Positions 1 to 10,450 of a DNA stretch of 64,000 nt are shown here, piece after piece. Where the stretch lies: NCBI RefSeq assembly GCF_052857255.1, contig NC_135505.1, forward strand, positions 23,294,269 through 23,358,268, written 5' to 3'. Source of the stretch: Amblyomma americanum (Eukaryota > Arthropoda > Arachnida > Ixodida > Ixodidae). Each line of letters begins with the position of its first letter. Positions within the stretch are counted from its first letter, which is position 1. The notes under the pieces are model-generated. The model was not told the origin of the DNA, did not search any database, and saw only the letters and a list, made by a program, of their open reading frames with translations. The position numbers and the translations under genes are program-made.

Positions 1-1840
1 TTTCAATAAAACGTATGAGTTCTTGCGCTGTGCCAGTCCCTATTAAAAAGATGTCACCCAAGTTGCATTTGTATAGGGTGGGCTTAATGGGGCAATCTTT
101 CAAAAATTTAGATACAATACTATGCATGAAGATGTTGGCGTAAGTGGGGCCCATCCTTGTACCCATGGCTGTGCCGTTAATTTGCAAATAGCGTTGATTG
201 TTGAATTCGAGGTTGTTATATTCGTGTACGATTTTCGACAGTATTTCTAAAACACGTGGAGCAGGGGATTCCTCCTTCTGGATTTGTTCATACGCTTCGA
301 TCAAAGATTTGATGCCATAGGAATGAGGAATGTTTGTGTAGAGAGAAATTACATCTAGTGTTGCCAGCAAGGCTCCTTCCGGTAGTTTGAGACCTGCTAT
401 TGTGCGAAGGAAATGGTTTGTGTCACGTATGTAGGATGAGTGTGTTGTTGGAATATGTCTAGTTTGTGTGTCAATGTAACTGGAAATTGGTTCCGTAGCC
501 GTGCCGATGCCGGATTCTAAAGGGCGGCCAGGATTATTATTTCTGTGGATTTTCGGTAACATGTACAATCGGCCTGGCGACGGGTGTGGTGCGGTGAAGG
601 CTTTAGATAACCGTAGGAATATGTCCCCATTCTTCGCAAGTTGATCCAGAGTCTCTGCTACAAAAAGTTGGTGTTGCGAAGTTGGGTCTGCTTCAAGACG
701 TTGATAGAAACAAATGTTAGGGAGCTGTCTCAAGCCTTGTTCAATGTATTTTTCGCTGTCCATGACAACTATACCACCACCTTTACCCGCTGGCTTTATA
801 TATATCTGTCCTTTATATATATCTGTCCTTCTGCTGAGAGCTTCCAATGCATCCCGTTCGTTTTTAGACAAGTTCTGCCTCTCTGGACTCTGGTTCTTGC
901 AGGCGTAAATTATGTCCTTCGGGACGGCGTTAATATACATGTCCAAGTGTTTGTCCCTTCCTATATTAGGAGTTGAGTGGTGGTTAGTAACGAAGAATTC
1001 TCTGCTATCCGCGGAAGCCTGTGCCCGATCAAAAAAGTATTCCCGGAGTCGCAACATTCGTGCAAAGTTGTCCAAATCTTTTAACACCGAAAATTCGATG
1101 CATTTAAAAGTGGTAGGAAAAAATGTAAGGCCACGAGAGAGGACTGACCTTTTTTCTCTTGTTAGGGCCTCTGTTGATAGATTAATGATGTTATGCTGGA
1201 AACTAAAGTCGGTGCTTGTAACCAAAAGATTATTAGTAGCTGCTTCCGTTCCAGATCGTTCTACGCGTGTTTTTTTTTAACTGTTGATGTTTGTGCCGTT
1301 CTATTGGATTTGTTGTTGGAGCGTACTTTAATAGGGGGTTATTATTAGTAGCTGCCTCCGTTCTTGATTCTTTTTCGCTTGTTATTGAATTTGACCACGC
1401 AAGGTGTGGAACCCCGTCTCGAATGAATTTTTGCGTGTGGTCTCGCGTACCTCAGTCGCTCTCTATTTCTCAAAGAGCATAAGCTCGGTGGCCTCAGGCG
1501 CGGTAAGGGGAATTTGTTGTCGAGCACGACTCTCTTCTATTCTCAGAGCCACCAACGCCTTCTTGAAGTGGGCAATGGTACCTACAAGCAAATTTAAAGA
1601 GGCAGATTGTAGTATACGATTCCAATTATCCTTCTCCTCTCCACACAGGTCACCCATTGAAGGTGTTAACTAGACTTGTAAACCTTTTGGTGCGATTTTT
1701 GATTGAATATAAGTCTTTAGGCTATGAATATGTAGTTCGTGCCTAACTCTCTTATCCACAATTTTTCTTAATTTAAAAGATTTGGAGTTATTTGAGGAAG
1801 GCTGCCGGTAGGATGAGCGGAATGGCGGGAGCATTTAAGG
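1..1840 (-). mobile_element. PLE-1: Penelope-like element, RT and N-terminal part, runs off left edge
   Basis: Read on the minus strand, the translation shows PLE reverse transcriptase landmarks in order. These are an N-terminal block (LKDLDNFARMLRLREYFF, near 1020-1090), KPAGKGGGIVV (near 760-790; other copies have KPADKGGG), LYMLPKIHR (near 545), DTNHFLR (near 415) and GTAMGTRMGPTYANIF (near 130-175). The catalytic tyrosine/Asp-Asp box at 60-90 reads NLGD where other copies have YLDD, so one catalytic Asp is Gly and the polymerase is dead. The frame is open from the left edge to about 1000. The N-terminal part (1000-1840) has several stops. A 17-bp tandem duplication (794-810, 811-827) lies just before the KPA motif. 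The GIY-YIG domain would lie beyond the left edge. The copy is closest to PLE-A of this window. Confidence 0.88.
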
Positions 1841-2057
1841 GAGGGTGTTCAATTGCACCCCGCTCGGCAAGGTGCTTGAACTGGGAAGGTAGGGTGGGAA
1901 GGGGTGGGGGATGAGGAAATTTTTGTAAGCGGATGAGCGCCCATCCGCTTACAAAAATTTCCTCATCCCCCACCCCTTCCCACCCTACCTTCCCAGTTCA
2001 AGCACCTTGCCGAGCGGGGTGCAATTGAACACCCTCCCTTAAATGCTCCCGCCATTC
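1820..2057. repeat. Perfect 116-bp inverted repeat with 6-bp loop
   Basis: Bases 1820-1935 are the exact reverse complement of 1942-2057 as far as I can align them by eye. The loop is six bases. The left arm overlaps the N-terminal coding end of PLE-1 on the minus strand (a PP-L-x-x-P...PAAFLK pattern resembling the PLE-A N terminus). The structure therefore looks like the 5' end of PLE-1 copied back on itself. An assembly or cloning foldback artefact cannot be excluded from sequence alone. Confidence 0.9.
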
Positions 2058-2200
2058 AAATTTACACCCCACATGACACTTTACCGAACTCAGATATTTT
2101 GCCACCTTTTCCCTTTTCTTTTGTGTGTGTCTGGGTGTTTCCATGCACAGTTCACGTGTGCCTAGTTAAGCTAAGGGGCCCGCTGATTCGGCCTTGACTC

Positions 2201-2999
2201 TGTCATGGCTCTCCCCGGAGAATACTCGGACCGAAAGAACGGGCTAGGTGACAGGTGTACCCACACAGACGCACATTTAATACACCCTACGTAACACACA
2301 ATAGAACGCAAGACTAACAGAACTAACACAAAACACAAAGAATAAAAATACACACGACCCGGAAACACTTCTACCAGCGTCTACTATTACCGTTCTACTG
2401 TTAGTGGTCGGCGTTCATGCTCATGGTTGGTTCGGTGCGGCTGCGGCGTTGTATGGATCCCGTAGCCGGCGTCGAGGCGGCGTTCGACGTGCTTGGGATG
2501 GCGTCGCTGGCTGCGTCGTATAAGCTCCTTGTGCAAGAGCCCGTGGAGGTGATGCCGGAGGTGTTGGCGTTGGGGGCACCAGCCGGATGGGTGGCAACAG
2601 CGCTGGAGACACCCCTAGCCGTAGCAGATGGTACCGTCCTCCGTTGACTCCCCGAAACGGGCTCAGGCATGGCAGGAAGTCCACGATGCGAAGCCGTAGA
2701 ACGCGAGCTCACCGGAGCAGTAGCCTGCGTCGCTCTCTTCTAGTCGAAGCGTCCCTGACCCGCCGGAGCCTCCGCTCCTCTGTTCTTCCCCCCCGTGCCT
2801 CGCTCTCCCTCGCCCTTTTATGGCCTTGGCGTTAGTCCTCGTAAGCCTTGTCGTCGTCTTCTCCTTCTTCTCTCCTCCACCAATCATCTTTCTTCACCTC
2901 ACCGAATGCTTCTTCTTCTTCTTTATTCTTCGGTTAATCCACGTCTTCTTCACACGTCTTTCCTTCATAATTTTATTTTAGACTCTATTATATGTGACA
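2201..2999 (-). repeat. Gypsy-1 3' LTR (799 bp)
   Basis: Starts TGTCATGG and ends TGTGACA on +, giving TGTCA/TGACA terminal inverted repeats. It aligns along its length with 6466-6543 plus 8953-9726. It keeps the uninterrupted site GACGCACATTT (2268-2278), into which PLE-2 inserted in the other LTR. Open frames here and in the other LTR arise from the GC-rich LTR sequence and are not credible genes. Confidence 0.9.
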
Positions 3000-3015
3000 A
3001 GGCCCCCCTAGCTCA
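3000..3015 (-). promoter_or_regulatory. Polypurine tract candidate of gypsy-1
   Basis: The minus strand reads TAGGGGGGCCT immediately next to the 3' LTR start. This is where the plus-strand DNA primer of an LTR element is expected. About 320 bases of A/C-rich non-coding sequence (3016-3335) separate it from the last coding remnant, and I see nothing else in that stretch. Confidence 0.6.
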
Positions 3016-3335
3016 GGAGTTTTTATATGAAAAACTGCTCACGTCATCCTCATCTCCAAGCCATCCAGCCAACCGACTATCTTCTGTGGCGATTTTGGAT
3101 TCAGCACACAACACACCGCAGATGTCAGCACACACCAAAAGCACACCACTAAAACAGCACAGCAAATTGCACTTACAGAACATCAACACACCACTGCCGT
3201 TGTCCGTGCGCTGCCCTTAATAATCATGTTGATATCCACAACACACTCCCTTGTATAATCACATAACAATAGCAACAACAATAACAAATCAACAACACCA
3301 AAAAAAAAGATGCATTTCATAGATAGCTGCTAGAG

Positions 3336-3848
3336 CTGTTTTGTTGGCTCTATCGGTAGAGAGGTCTAGCTTGCAACCTATGACATCCGTTTTTCCCCGC
3401 ACATCTGAATACACCTCGCCCTTGATATGGAGTAGAGCTGTGATCTTCTGTCTTCACTAAAATTGGGGTTAATTAGTGGCTTACCCAATCCTACCCTTTT
3501 CTTCCCACTGCACGTGGGCGCCTCGGCAACATCATCTGTCTCCTCGGCTACTACCGAACATGCTACCTTGGGGGCGTGCCGTACGGGACCCCTTTCTTCG
3601 TATTTCTTCAACATATTTACATGGACAACGTCCATAGCGTCATCTATCAATAATTCATAATCCATGTTCTTCTTCTTCCGCGTCTCAAGGTACGGGCCCT
3701 TCCATTGCATCAGTAATATATTATGATCCGTGGGTAGTAGTACAAGAACCCTGTCGGCCGGATTCAGATTTCTGTGAATGGCTTTCTTGTCATCATATTC
3801 TTTATAGCGTTCGCGCGCCCTTTCCAGGCCATGATGTGCAAGCCTCAT
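3336..3848 (-). pseudogene. Gypsy-1 integrase C-terminus followed by start of RT (truncated)
   Basis: The 156-residue frame at 3378-3848 contains the linker helix and GPY/F-like tail of a gypsy integrase, with ADRVLVLLPTDHN, LLMQWKGPY and VHVNMLKKY. It overlaps the upstream integrase frame by four bases in another phase, so one frameshift separates them. Towards the 3' end a second phase shift lets INPNFSEDRRSQLYS continue into YSDVRGKTDVIGCKLDL. That string resembles the N-terminal lead-in of a Ty3/gypsy RT. Coding similarity then stops near 3336. The reading is therefore integrase first and RT after it, with the RT/RNase H body deleted. Confidence 0.72.
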
Positions 3849-4750
3849 GTTTCCTTCAACCTGTCCCGCAACTCAAGAACGTATGTGTATGTTTTCTTGA
3901 GATATGATGCAATCTCCTTAATAGCCCACAGCTCCTTGAGTATTGCAAGTGGACTTTTAACGGTTCTGCCATATAACATCTGGAAAGGCGAAAGACCAAG
4001 ACTCGTTTGCGGTACTTCGTGGTAAGTGAAGAAAAGAGCTGAGAGATGTCTATCCAAATCAGCTGGTCTCACCTGGCACATTTTCTTGATCATATTTTTG
4101 ACGGTGCCGTTGAACCGCTTTACAAGCCCATTACACATGGGATGGTAAGGCGTCGTCAGTAACTGCCTCACTGTCAAAAGGGGTTTAACCTCCTTCATTA
4201 ATTCCGATGTGAAGTTCGAGCCCCGGTCACTCAAAACTTCCCTTGGGAACCCATAACGCGAAAACAACATTTCCACAAGACCCTCCGCCAATTGGATACT
4301 GTCAATAGTTCTCAGTAGAATAGCGGCAGGATAACGAGTGGCCGCGTCAACCAGAGTAAGCACATATATATTGCCTTTGGCGGATACTGGAGAGATTGGC
4401 CCAACAATGTCAATTGCAGCTCGCTGAAACGGTAGGTCAATGGCTGGCATCTTTCCCAGAGGTACGGGACCAACTCTTCCCTTCGGAACTGTGCGCTGGC
4501 ACACGTCACATGAGCGAACAAAGCGCTTAACGTCACTTTGAACAACCGGCCAAAAGAACTTCTCGGTGATCCTGGATACTGTTTTTTGAACACCCTGGTG
4601 TCCAGCCATAATGGCGTCATGTCCTAAGCGTAGCACGGTCTCTCGCATATCTCCAGGTAACACCAGCTGTTGTACCCGCCTTCCTGAACTAAATATGCAT
4701 TCTTGGGCAGAAGACCATTTACCAATTGATATTCGAATGACGTACGACAC
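3845..4750 (-). pseudogene. Gypsy-1 integrase core, catalytic Glu replaced
   Basis: This 301-residue frame is a retroviral-type integrase. It has an HHCC zinc region (H-x-x-x-AGHQG...CDVCQRT, residues about 44-87), first catalytic Asp in AAIDIVGPI (about 113) and second Asp in LSDRGSNFTSELM (about 175). The third acidic position, normally E in NGLVERFN, reads NGLVKRFN. A Glu-to-Lys change (GAG to AAG) should abolish strand transfer. PYHPMCNGL, SLGLSPFQMLYGR and VKSPLAILKELW follow in family order. It sits downstream of protease and upstream of the RT remnant. Confidence 0.88.
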
Positions 4751-5270
4751 CTCTTTCTTTTCACGTTTTCCCCGACTCTTTCGAAGCAGGCCTTCAAGCT
4801 CGGGTCTTCTTTTTGCCTAATTGCAATTTAGCCCGGTGTTACGCTCAGGCACGTAGTAACAGGAGTAGAGAGCGGACGCTGCGTTGCTCGGGCTGTCACT
4901 TGAGCTCTTGTCTCCACTGCCGACGGGAAACTGACTGCACCCGTCTGAGTTGTCGCGGGCCTTTCCTCCTTTAGATATTCTTCAACGTCGAGCATCCTCC
5001 ACTCGGGATCGGGGTCTTGACACTTCTTGCACGCGTAATGTTTTCCAAGATGAGATCGTAGATGGGTTGGTCCACGCATTTTGCCCCTACCAGCAAAGTA
5101 TAATATGGCGTGGACACTAGAATCCTGGCTTCAGGAAGGTACCTTGCTGTGCTATCTACAAGAGTGACGGCCGACGCTTTCCCTCTAAGATCCTCGTCCT
5201 TCACCAGGCTTCTCCGAACCAAAACTGTGTTGCTCCGCTGTCTCCAAGCACCAATATAGGACGGTCCCCT
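4751..5270 (-). pseudogene. Gypsy-1 protease and inter-domain region (frameshifted)
   Basis: Reading from 5270 downward on minus, a retropepsin-like active-site string VLGDSGAT occurs near 5225-5265. It shifts frame into NTVLVRRSLVKDEDL and YDLILENI, the usual retropepsin progression. The segment 4828-5079 is a linker with no recognised fold. A stop and a frame change then lead through RQKEDPSLKACFE directly into integrase. No RT sequence lies between protease and integrase, which supports the unusual domain order. Confidence 0.6.
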
Positions 5271-5344
5271 ATTTGCCCAACCACCACCGGCATTGCTGCT
5301 TTAGACTTGGGTGTTCCACTCACCGCCTCATTTTCCAGCGGCGT

Positions 5345-5539
5345 TTACTCTCCTTTCAGCTGTGGAACTTCTGGTGGCGCGAAAAGTTCTACCCTAGAGT
5401 CGACAACGCATGCAGCTCGGTCCTGCGTTCTGTATCGGCACTCATCCAAAGTATGACACCTCCTGTTACAACCTTGACACACAACCTGTGTTTTTTGGGC
5501 AGCGCTACTAGTCCGATTGTGAACTGCACGGTGTCCCAC
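5345..5539 (-). pseudogene. Gypsy-1 nucleocapsid zinc knuckle
   Basis: A 64-residue minus frame contains CQGCNRRCHTLDEC, a C-x2-C-x4-H-x4-C knuckle. This is the nucleic-acid-binding motif at the C-terminal end of Gag. It lies between the coiled-coil gag and the protease in the expected order, but is separated from both by frameshifts. Confidence 0.7.
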
Positions 5540-5639
5540 CTTGCCGCAGAGAAAATATCTTACTGGCGCCTTAGATGCACCGCCATAAGCTCTTGGTTTT
5601 GCCGCATCTGTCTCTAGGATATTTTGGGTTTCCTCCTTT

Positions 5640-6320
5640 GCCTTTACTCAAATTTCTTAGCCCTTGAGCCTCCAGGAATTGGTCTGCAGTGTCGGTGAAG
5701 CGGTTTCCGAACCCTCAGGTTCCGCGGTGCGAAATCTCTCATGAAAACCCTCTGCCGTAAGCCTGAATCGTTGGAGGAGCACATTTTTTACTTTCTCCTA
5801 GTCCATGGAATCAGCAGCAGGCATCCTTCCACGCACATTCAGCGCCTCTCCGACTAAACACATGCTCAATGCTCGTGGCCCATTTACTGAGCTCCCAGCC
5901 TTGACTCAAAGCTATCCGCTCTAATCGTTGCAGATATGCGTCCAGATTATTTCTTTTGCCATCGGAGGGAGCCATCAGCTTCCTTGGACAAATTCTGGAT
6001 GGTCTAGGAGATTCTATACCCACTAAGGAACGCTGATCACTGTCCATGATCTCTTCATATCCTGCCGCGACATGCGCCTGTTTCCACAAAAGAAACTCCT
6101 TCTCCCGTTCTATCCTTCTTTTCTCCTGTTCTTCTGCCTCGCAAGCTATTCTGGCCTCTCGCTCTTCTACCTCGAGAGCTATTTTATCTGCTTCGCGAGC
6201 TCTCTCATCTGATTTGCGAGCTCCTTTATCCTCGCGCTCTTCTGCTTCGCGAGCATCTGCGCGTGCTTGCGACGGTTCCTCTCTCTGCCTCTTTCCCTTC
6301 TCGTCATACAAACGCATCAC
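5640..6320 (-). pseudogene. Gypsy-1 Gag: coiled coil plus capsid-like domain, frameshifted
   Basis: The frame 5811-6320 starts with about 80 residues very rich in Glu, Arg, Ala and Lys (EEREDKGARKSDERAREADK pattern), a strong coiled-coil candidate. It continues into a globular segment with NNLDAYLQRLERIALSQGW. The end of the frame (after about residue 147) is out of phase. In another phase, downstream of about 5880, the translation runs CLVGEALNVRGRMPAAD, the helical capsid/SCAN-like pattern of related gypsy Gags. At least one frameshift is therefore present. Confidence 0.7.
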
Positions 6321-6434
6321 CTCTTCCTGGCTTAACCCTAGCTAGAGCGCCAGTGCTATCGGTTTTGCCAAATCCATACTTTCTGCCGTCGAGAGATCGG
6401 AAAGATCCGAAACAAAGCAAAACGAAAAAGGAAA

Positions 6435-6457
6435 TGAATCTTGGCACAGTTTCGCCA
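6435..6457 (-). promoter_or_regulatory. Primer-binding-site candidate of gypsy-1
   Basis: Eight bases inside the 5' LTR boundary the minus strand reads TGGCGAAACTGTGCC. TGGCGA complements a tRNA 3' end ...TCGCCA, as in gypsy-type elements primed by tRNA-Ser. The match beyond the first six bases was not checked against a tRNA set. Confidence 0.5.
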
Positions 6458-6588
6458 CTTATCTTTGTCACGGATCTCCCCGGAGAACACTCGTACCGAA
6501 AGAATGGGCAAGGCGACAGGTGTACCCACACAGACACACATTTGAAATCTAAGGTTCGACGAAATCTCGTCTGGTCGGGTGAATACAT

Positions 6589-7158
6589 TGGCGAAAATAA
6601 CGAAGCGCCGACCAAAAGGTGTTGTCAAGATGGAAGGACGTTTCGACTTCCACACGGAAGTCTTGTTCACTGAGGGAAAAATTTTCGCACACGAAGCTTA
6701 AGTACGTTGTGCTAATCGTCGCAGGCATCTAGCGTACGAGGGCGGTAGATTGCCGATGTTACGGTTGAGCGTCTAATCTGTTGTCTGGATAAACAAAGAC
6801 TCCAGATATTGGCATGACATCCAGTTTTTCTCACGGCCGATAATTGCCGCTTCTTCCCAAGCGATATCATGCTTCGTGTTTTCAACGTGTTCAGCCAGTG
6901 CGTTGGAACAAGCCTTCTTTTTCTTCACATCATTCTTGTGCTCATTCAGCCGTCTTTCAAAGTTTCCGCTTTCATCTATGTAGGAGTGAATGCAGTCTGA
7001 GCTGGGGACTTTATAAATTACTCCGGGAAACTTTTCCTTTTTTAGCTTGTCCTTTACGGACACCAACTCGTGACGAAGCTTGCACGCAGGCACGTGAGCT
7101 ATATGCACATCGTAGGTGCAAAAAACGCGGGCCAATGACTCGCTCACGCCTGGCACAT
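6589..7158 (-). repeat. Inverted copy of PLE-2 3' end with GIY-YIG fragment
   Basis: Reverse complement of 8383-8952 with only scattered differences. It contains a minus frame (6773-7156, 127 residues) equal to the C-terminal GIY-YIG region of the plus copy. Differences such as YKVPSSDCIHSYID against YKIPSSDCDHSYLG show independent mutation after the inversion formed. Confidence 0.9.
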
Positions 7159-8843
7159 GCAGTCAGGAGCCTGTGGAGCAATACGGATATCGTAATCCTA
7201 CCTGCTGACAAGGGCAACGCCACCGTCATCCTAAACCACAGCGACTACGTTGAGAAAATGACGAAGCTTCTGGAGGATGATGGCACGTACATGCGACTCA
7301 AGCGGGACCCTACACTCAAGGTAGAGCGAGAGTTGCAAAAGCTTTTGACAGACGTCTTCCAGTTTGTTCCACCACAGCACAGGTTGTTATACTTCACGCT
7401 CCTCTGCCACAATGGATCTGCCCCTGCTTTATACGGCCTCCCGAAGATCCACAAGCCAGGCGTTCCAATGCGACCATTAGTGGATTTTACCCGCTCTCCC
7501 TTGTACCGGCTTTCAGGCTACTTGCACAAAGTTTTTTCGCCACCCGTTGGCAAGAGACCGACTTTCGTACGCAACTCCTTTGATTTTACTGAAAAAATAC
7601 GCGAAATCACGATTGACAGCGACGAGATGATGGTGTCATTTGACGTCAGATCACTGTTTACCAGCGCCCCGTTGATCTGGCGGTGGAGGTATGCCGTTCA
7701 GCGCTTCGGGACGACGACGGACTGAGTGCTAGGACACCCATCGATCCATCGGACCTGTTGAAGCTTCTGCAGTTTTGCTTGAAGAACACGTACTTCATCT
7801 TTCGGGGCACTGTCTACAAGCAGGTTCATGGCACTGCCATGGGAGCATCTATCTCGGTCACAACCGCAAACCTCACAATGGAAGCACTGGAAAGCCGCGC
7901 TTTGGCTTCGTTCGAGCCGCGCCCGAAGGTCTTCCTGCGGTACATTGATGACTGCTTTTGCATAATCAAAAAGAACGCCATGGCTGCTTTCACGAACCAT
8001 TTGAACAGCATGGAAGATTACATCCAGTTTACCGTCGAGGAGGAGATTTCTGGCCGTCTTCCTTTTCTGGATGTCATGGTGGAGCGACGTGATGACCGCC
8101 TATCATTCAAGGTGTACAGAAAGGACACGCACACAGGCCAATACCTTCACTTTAATTCAGTCCATCCTACGTGCCATAAACGCTCCGTCGTTTCTACCCT
8201 CGTCCGTCGTGCGGAAAGAATATGCTCGAAACCCGAAGAAAAAGCCTCTGACATACGCCAAATGCGACGCGAGCTCAACAATTGTGGCTACCCACAGCAC
8301 TTCGTGAACGCTGTAATACAGCAGACAACGAGACCAGCTCAGCCCGTTCGCCTACCTTGCCGTGCCCGAGCTGCAATACCCTATGTGCCAGGCGTGAGCG
8401 AGTCATTGGCCCGCGTTTTTCGCACCTACGATGTGCATATAGCTCACGTGCCTGCGTGCAAGCTTCGTCACGAGTTGGTGTCCGTAAAGGACAAGCTAAA
8501 AAAGGAAAAGTTTCCCGGAGTAATTTATAAAATCCCCAGCTCAGACTGCGATCACTCCTACTTAGGTGAAAGCGGAAACTTTGAAAGACGGCTGAATGAG
8601 CACAAGAATGATGTGAAGAAAAAGAAGGCTTGTTCCAACGCACTGGCTGAACACGTTGAAAACACGAAGCATGATATCGCTTGGGAAGAAGCGGCAATTA
8701 TCGGCCGTGAGAAAAACTGGATGTCACGCCAATATCTGGAGTCTTTGTTTATCCAGACAACAGATCAGACGCTCAACCGTAACATCGGCAATCTAACGCC
8801 CTCGTACGCTAGATGCCTGCGACGATTAGCACAACGTACTTAA
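7159..8843 (+). pseudogene. PLE-2 reverse transcriptase and GIY-YIG endonuclease, one frameshift
   Basis: The N-terminal RT part lies in one frame to about 7680: VILPADKGNATVIL, ALYGLPKIHKPG, VSFDVRSLFTSAP. A single-base frameshift near 7667-7680 moves it into the frame 7683-8843. That frame holds GTAMGASISVTTANL, the catalytic FLRYIDDCFCI (near 7938-7970), FLDVMV, and the GIY-YIG domain GVIYKIPSSDCDHSYLGESGNF (near 8518-8583) with RRLNEH. All catalytic Asp residues of RT are present. Role: reverse transcription of element RNA, and target nicking by the endonuclease. Apart from the frameshift and the missing 5' end, this is one of the better-preserved PLEs here. Stop at 8841-8843. Confidence 0.88.
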
Positions 8844-9502
8844 GCTTTGTGTGCGAAAATTTTTCCATCAGTGAACAAGACTTCCGTGTGGAAGTCGAAA
8901 CGTCCTTCCATCTTGACAACACCTTTTTGTCGGCGCTTCGTTATTTTCGCCAGACGCACATTTAATACACCCTACGTGACACACACACTAGGACACGAAA
9001 CTAACACAAAACACAAATAATAAAAATACACACGACCCGGGAACACTGCTACCATCGTCCACTACTAGCGTTCTACTGTTAGTGGACGGCGTTTGTGCTC
9101 ACGGTTGGTTCGGTGCGGCTGCGGCGTTGTATGGATCCAGTAGCCGGCGTCGAGGCGGCGTTCGACGTGCTTGGGCTGGTGTCGCTGGCTGCGCCGTATA
9201 AGCTCCCGGTCCAAGCGCCCGTGGAGGTGATGCCGGTGGTTTTGGCGTTGAGGGCACCACCCGGATGGGTGGCAACAGCGCTGGAGACACCCCTGGCCGT
9301 AGCAGGTGGTAGCGTCCTCCGTTGACTCCCCGGAACGGGCTTTGGCAGGGCGGGAAGTTCACGATGCGAAGCCGTAGAACGCGAGCTCACCGGCGGAGCA
9401 GTAGGCGGCGTCGCTCTTTTCCAGCCGAAGCGTCCCTGACCCGCCGGAGCCTCCGCTTCTCTGTTCTTCCCCCCCCCCCCCCGTGCCTCGCTCTCTCTCG
9501 CC

Positions 9503-9512
9503 CTCTTATATC
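9503..9512 (-). promoter_or_regulatory. TATA-like box in gypsy-1 5' LTR
   Basis: The minus strand reads TATAAGAGGG about 220 bases into the LTR. The equivalent site of the 3' LTR is CATAAAAGGG. Position and sequence suit an LTR promoter. No experimental support is available. Confidence 0.4.
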
Positions 9513-9731
9513 TTAGGCGTTAGTCCACGTAAGCCTTGTCGTCGCCTTCTTCTCTTCTCCACCAATGATCTCTCTCCACCTCACCGAATGCTTCTCCACC
9601 ATTCATCGCTCTCCACCTCAGCGAATGCTTCTTCTTCATCTTCTTTATTCTTCGGTTAATCCACGTCGTCTCCTTCACACCTCTTTCCTTCATAATTTTA
9701 TTTTAGACTTTTTATTATATCTGACAGACTC

Positions 9732-10228
9732 TGGGTGCCGAGGAGGTTCCAGATGACGGAAGTCTCCTGCCCTGTCTTCATTTTATTCTATTTATTTTTC
9801 ACTCTTTATGGCCGGGGCACGCGAGTGCATGCATCTCTAATTTTTATCTTTTCGGAGATTGCGCCACAATCTGTTCCTGTGCAAGTTGCTCTCCCCTGCT
9901 CTGTTGTCCCCTTGACGGGTGGCTATTATCCCCTGCTGCTCCTCGTTTTTCTTTTCTTTTCCCGGGCCGGCTCCCCGCAGCTCGTCAGTGGGCGGCGGGG
10001 AACAGCGCGTATTTCTTTTTCCCTGTTTTCCCCCTCTTTCTTTCCATTCTAGTATTTTTTTTTTGTGCCCATCTTCTTTCCAGCATCCGTTTGCTTTTTT
10101 TCATGTGTCGTAATGCCAACTGTTTAAGAAGAGTAGGAAGATCGCTGAAACTTCAGTCTTAAGGTAGGACAGGCTCTGTCCGAAACGTCGACTCAAAATA
10201 AATCTTTGGCTAAATGAAGCGTTTCTAA
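9732..10228 (+). mobile_element. PLE-3: 3' end fragment, non-coding
   Basis: A pyrimidine-rich, gene-free stretch resembling the composition of the PLE-A 3' UTR. It ends with a hairpin GGACAG/CTGTCC followed by GAAACGTCGACTCAAAATAAA, then a (TA)n tract. Gypsy-1 inserted at its left edge (GACTC), so 2058-2200 is probably its continuation. Assignment rests on the terminal motif only. No coding sequence was seen. Confidence 0.5.
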
Positions 10229-10249
10229 AATATATATATATATATATAT
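10229..10249. repeat. (TA)n tract
   Basis: Twenty-one bases of alternating A/T directly after the PLE-3 3' end and before the first tRNA-like repeat unit. Confidence 0.95.
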
Positions 10250-10450
10250 TAGCAGACAAGTTAAAGGAAATGAGGGGCCCGTTTTGACAAATTTATGAAG
10301 GGGGCCAACAGTCACCGAAACCAAGGTGCATAGGGGAACGTTAATTTTTTTTTTTTTTTTAATGTGTTATGCTTATGAGTTGGATAATAATACTTAGATT
10401 AATAAATTGCTTAAAGAAAATTACTAATAAAGCAGCAGAAAAAACAACCA

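Larger units (their letters stand above)
6544..8952 (+). mobile_element. PLE-2: Penelope-like element with inverted 3' end at its left side
   Basis: This insertion into the gypsy-1 LTR has an 11-bp target duplication. The plus-strand body (7159-8952) encodes RT and GIY-YIG and ends in a short 3' UTR. To its left, 6589-7158 is an inverted copy of the same 3' end (counterpart 8383-8952). A further 45 bases (6544-6588) at the far left have no counterpart on the right. The element is 5' truncated, because the RT N terminus begins directly at the inversion point. Confidence 0.88.
2201..9726 (-). mobile_element. Gypsy-1: complete Ty3/gypsy LTR retrotransposon, broken, with nested PLE
   Basis: Two related LTRs begin TGTCA and end TGACA (2201-2999, and 6466-9726 minus the inserted PLE-2). 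They are flanked by the 5-bp target duplication GACTC at 2196-2200 and 9727-9731. Between them on the minus strand lie a primer-binding-site candidate, a coiled-coil gag, a CCHC zinc knuckle, protease, integrase and only the first residues of RT. The polypurine tract abuts the left LTR. Integrase precedes RT, which is the order of Gmr1-like gypsy elements (established for that group; assignment here is by resemblance). Most of RT and RNase H is missing, so the copy is non-autonomous. Confidence 0.9.
6466..9726 (-). repeat. Gypsy-1 5' LTR, split by PLE-2
   Basis: The LTR is in two pieces, 6466-6543 and 8953-9726, interrupted by PLE-2. The break point is duplicated as GACACACATTT (6533-6543) and GACGCACATTT (8953-8963). 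The single copy GACGCACATTT in the other LTR (2268-2278) is the empty site. A poly-C run (about 9471-9482) and a TATA-like box lie in the 8953-9726 part. Confidence 0.88.

Noticed and set aside
641..1280. Plus-strand frames at 641-976, 714-908 and 912-1280
   Set aside because: They are antisense to the PLE-1 coding frame on the minus strand.
2401..2887. GC-rich overlapping frames in both gypsy-1 LTRs (also 9079-9516)
   Set aside because: They lie wholly inside LTR sequence on both strands, with no family resemblance or preserved codon pattern.
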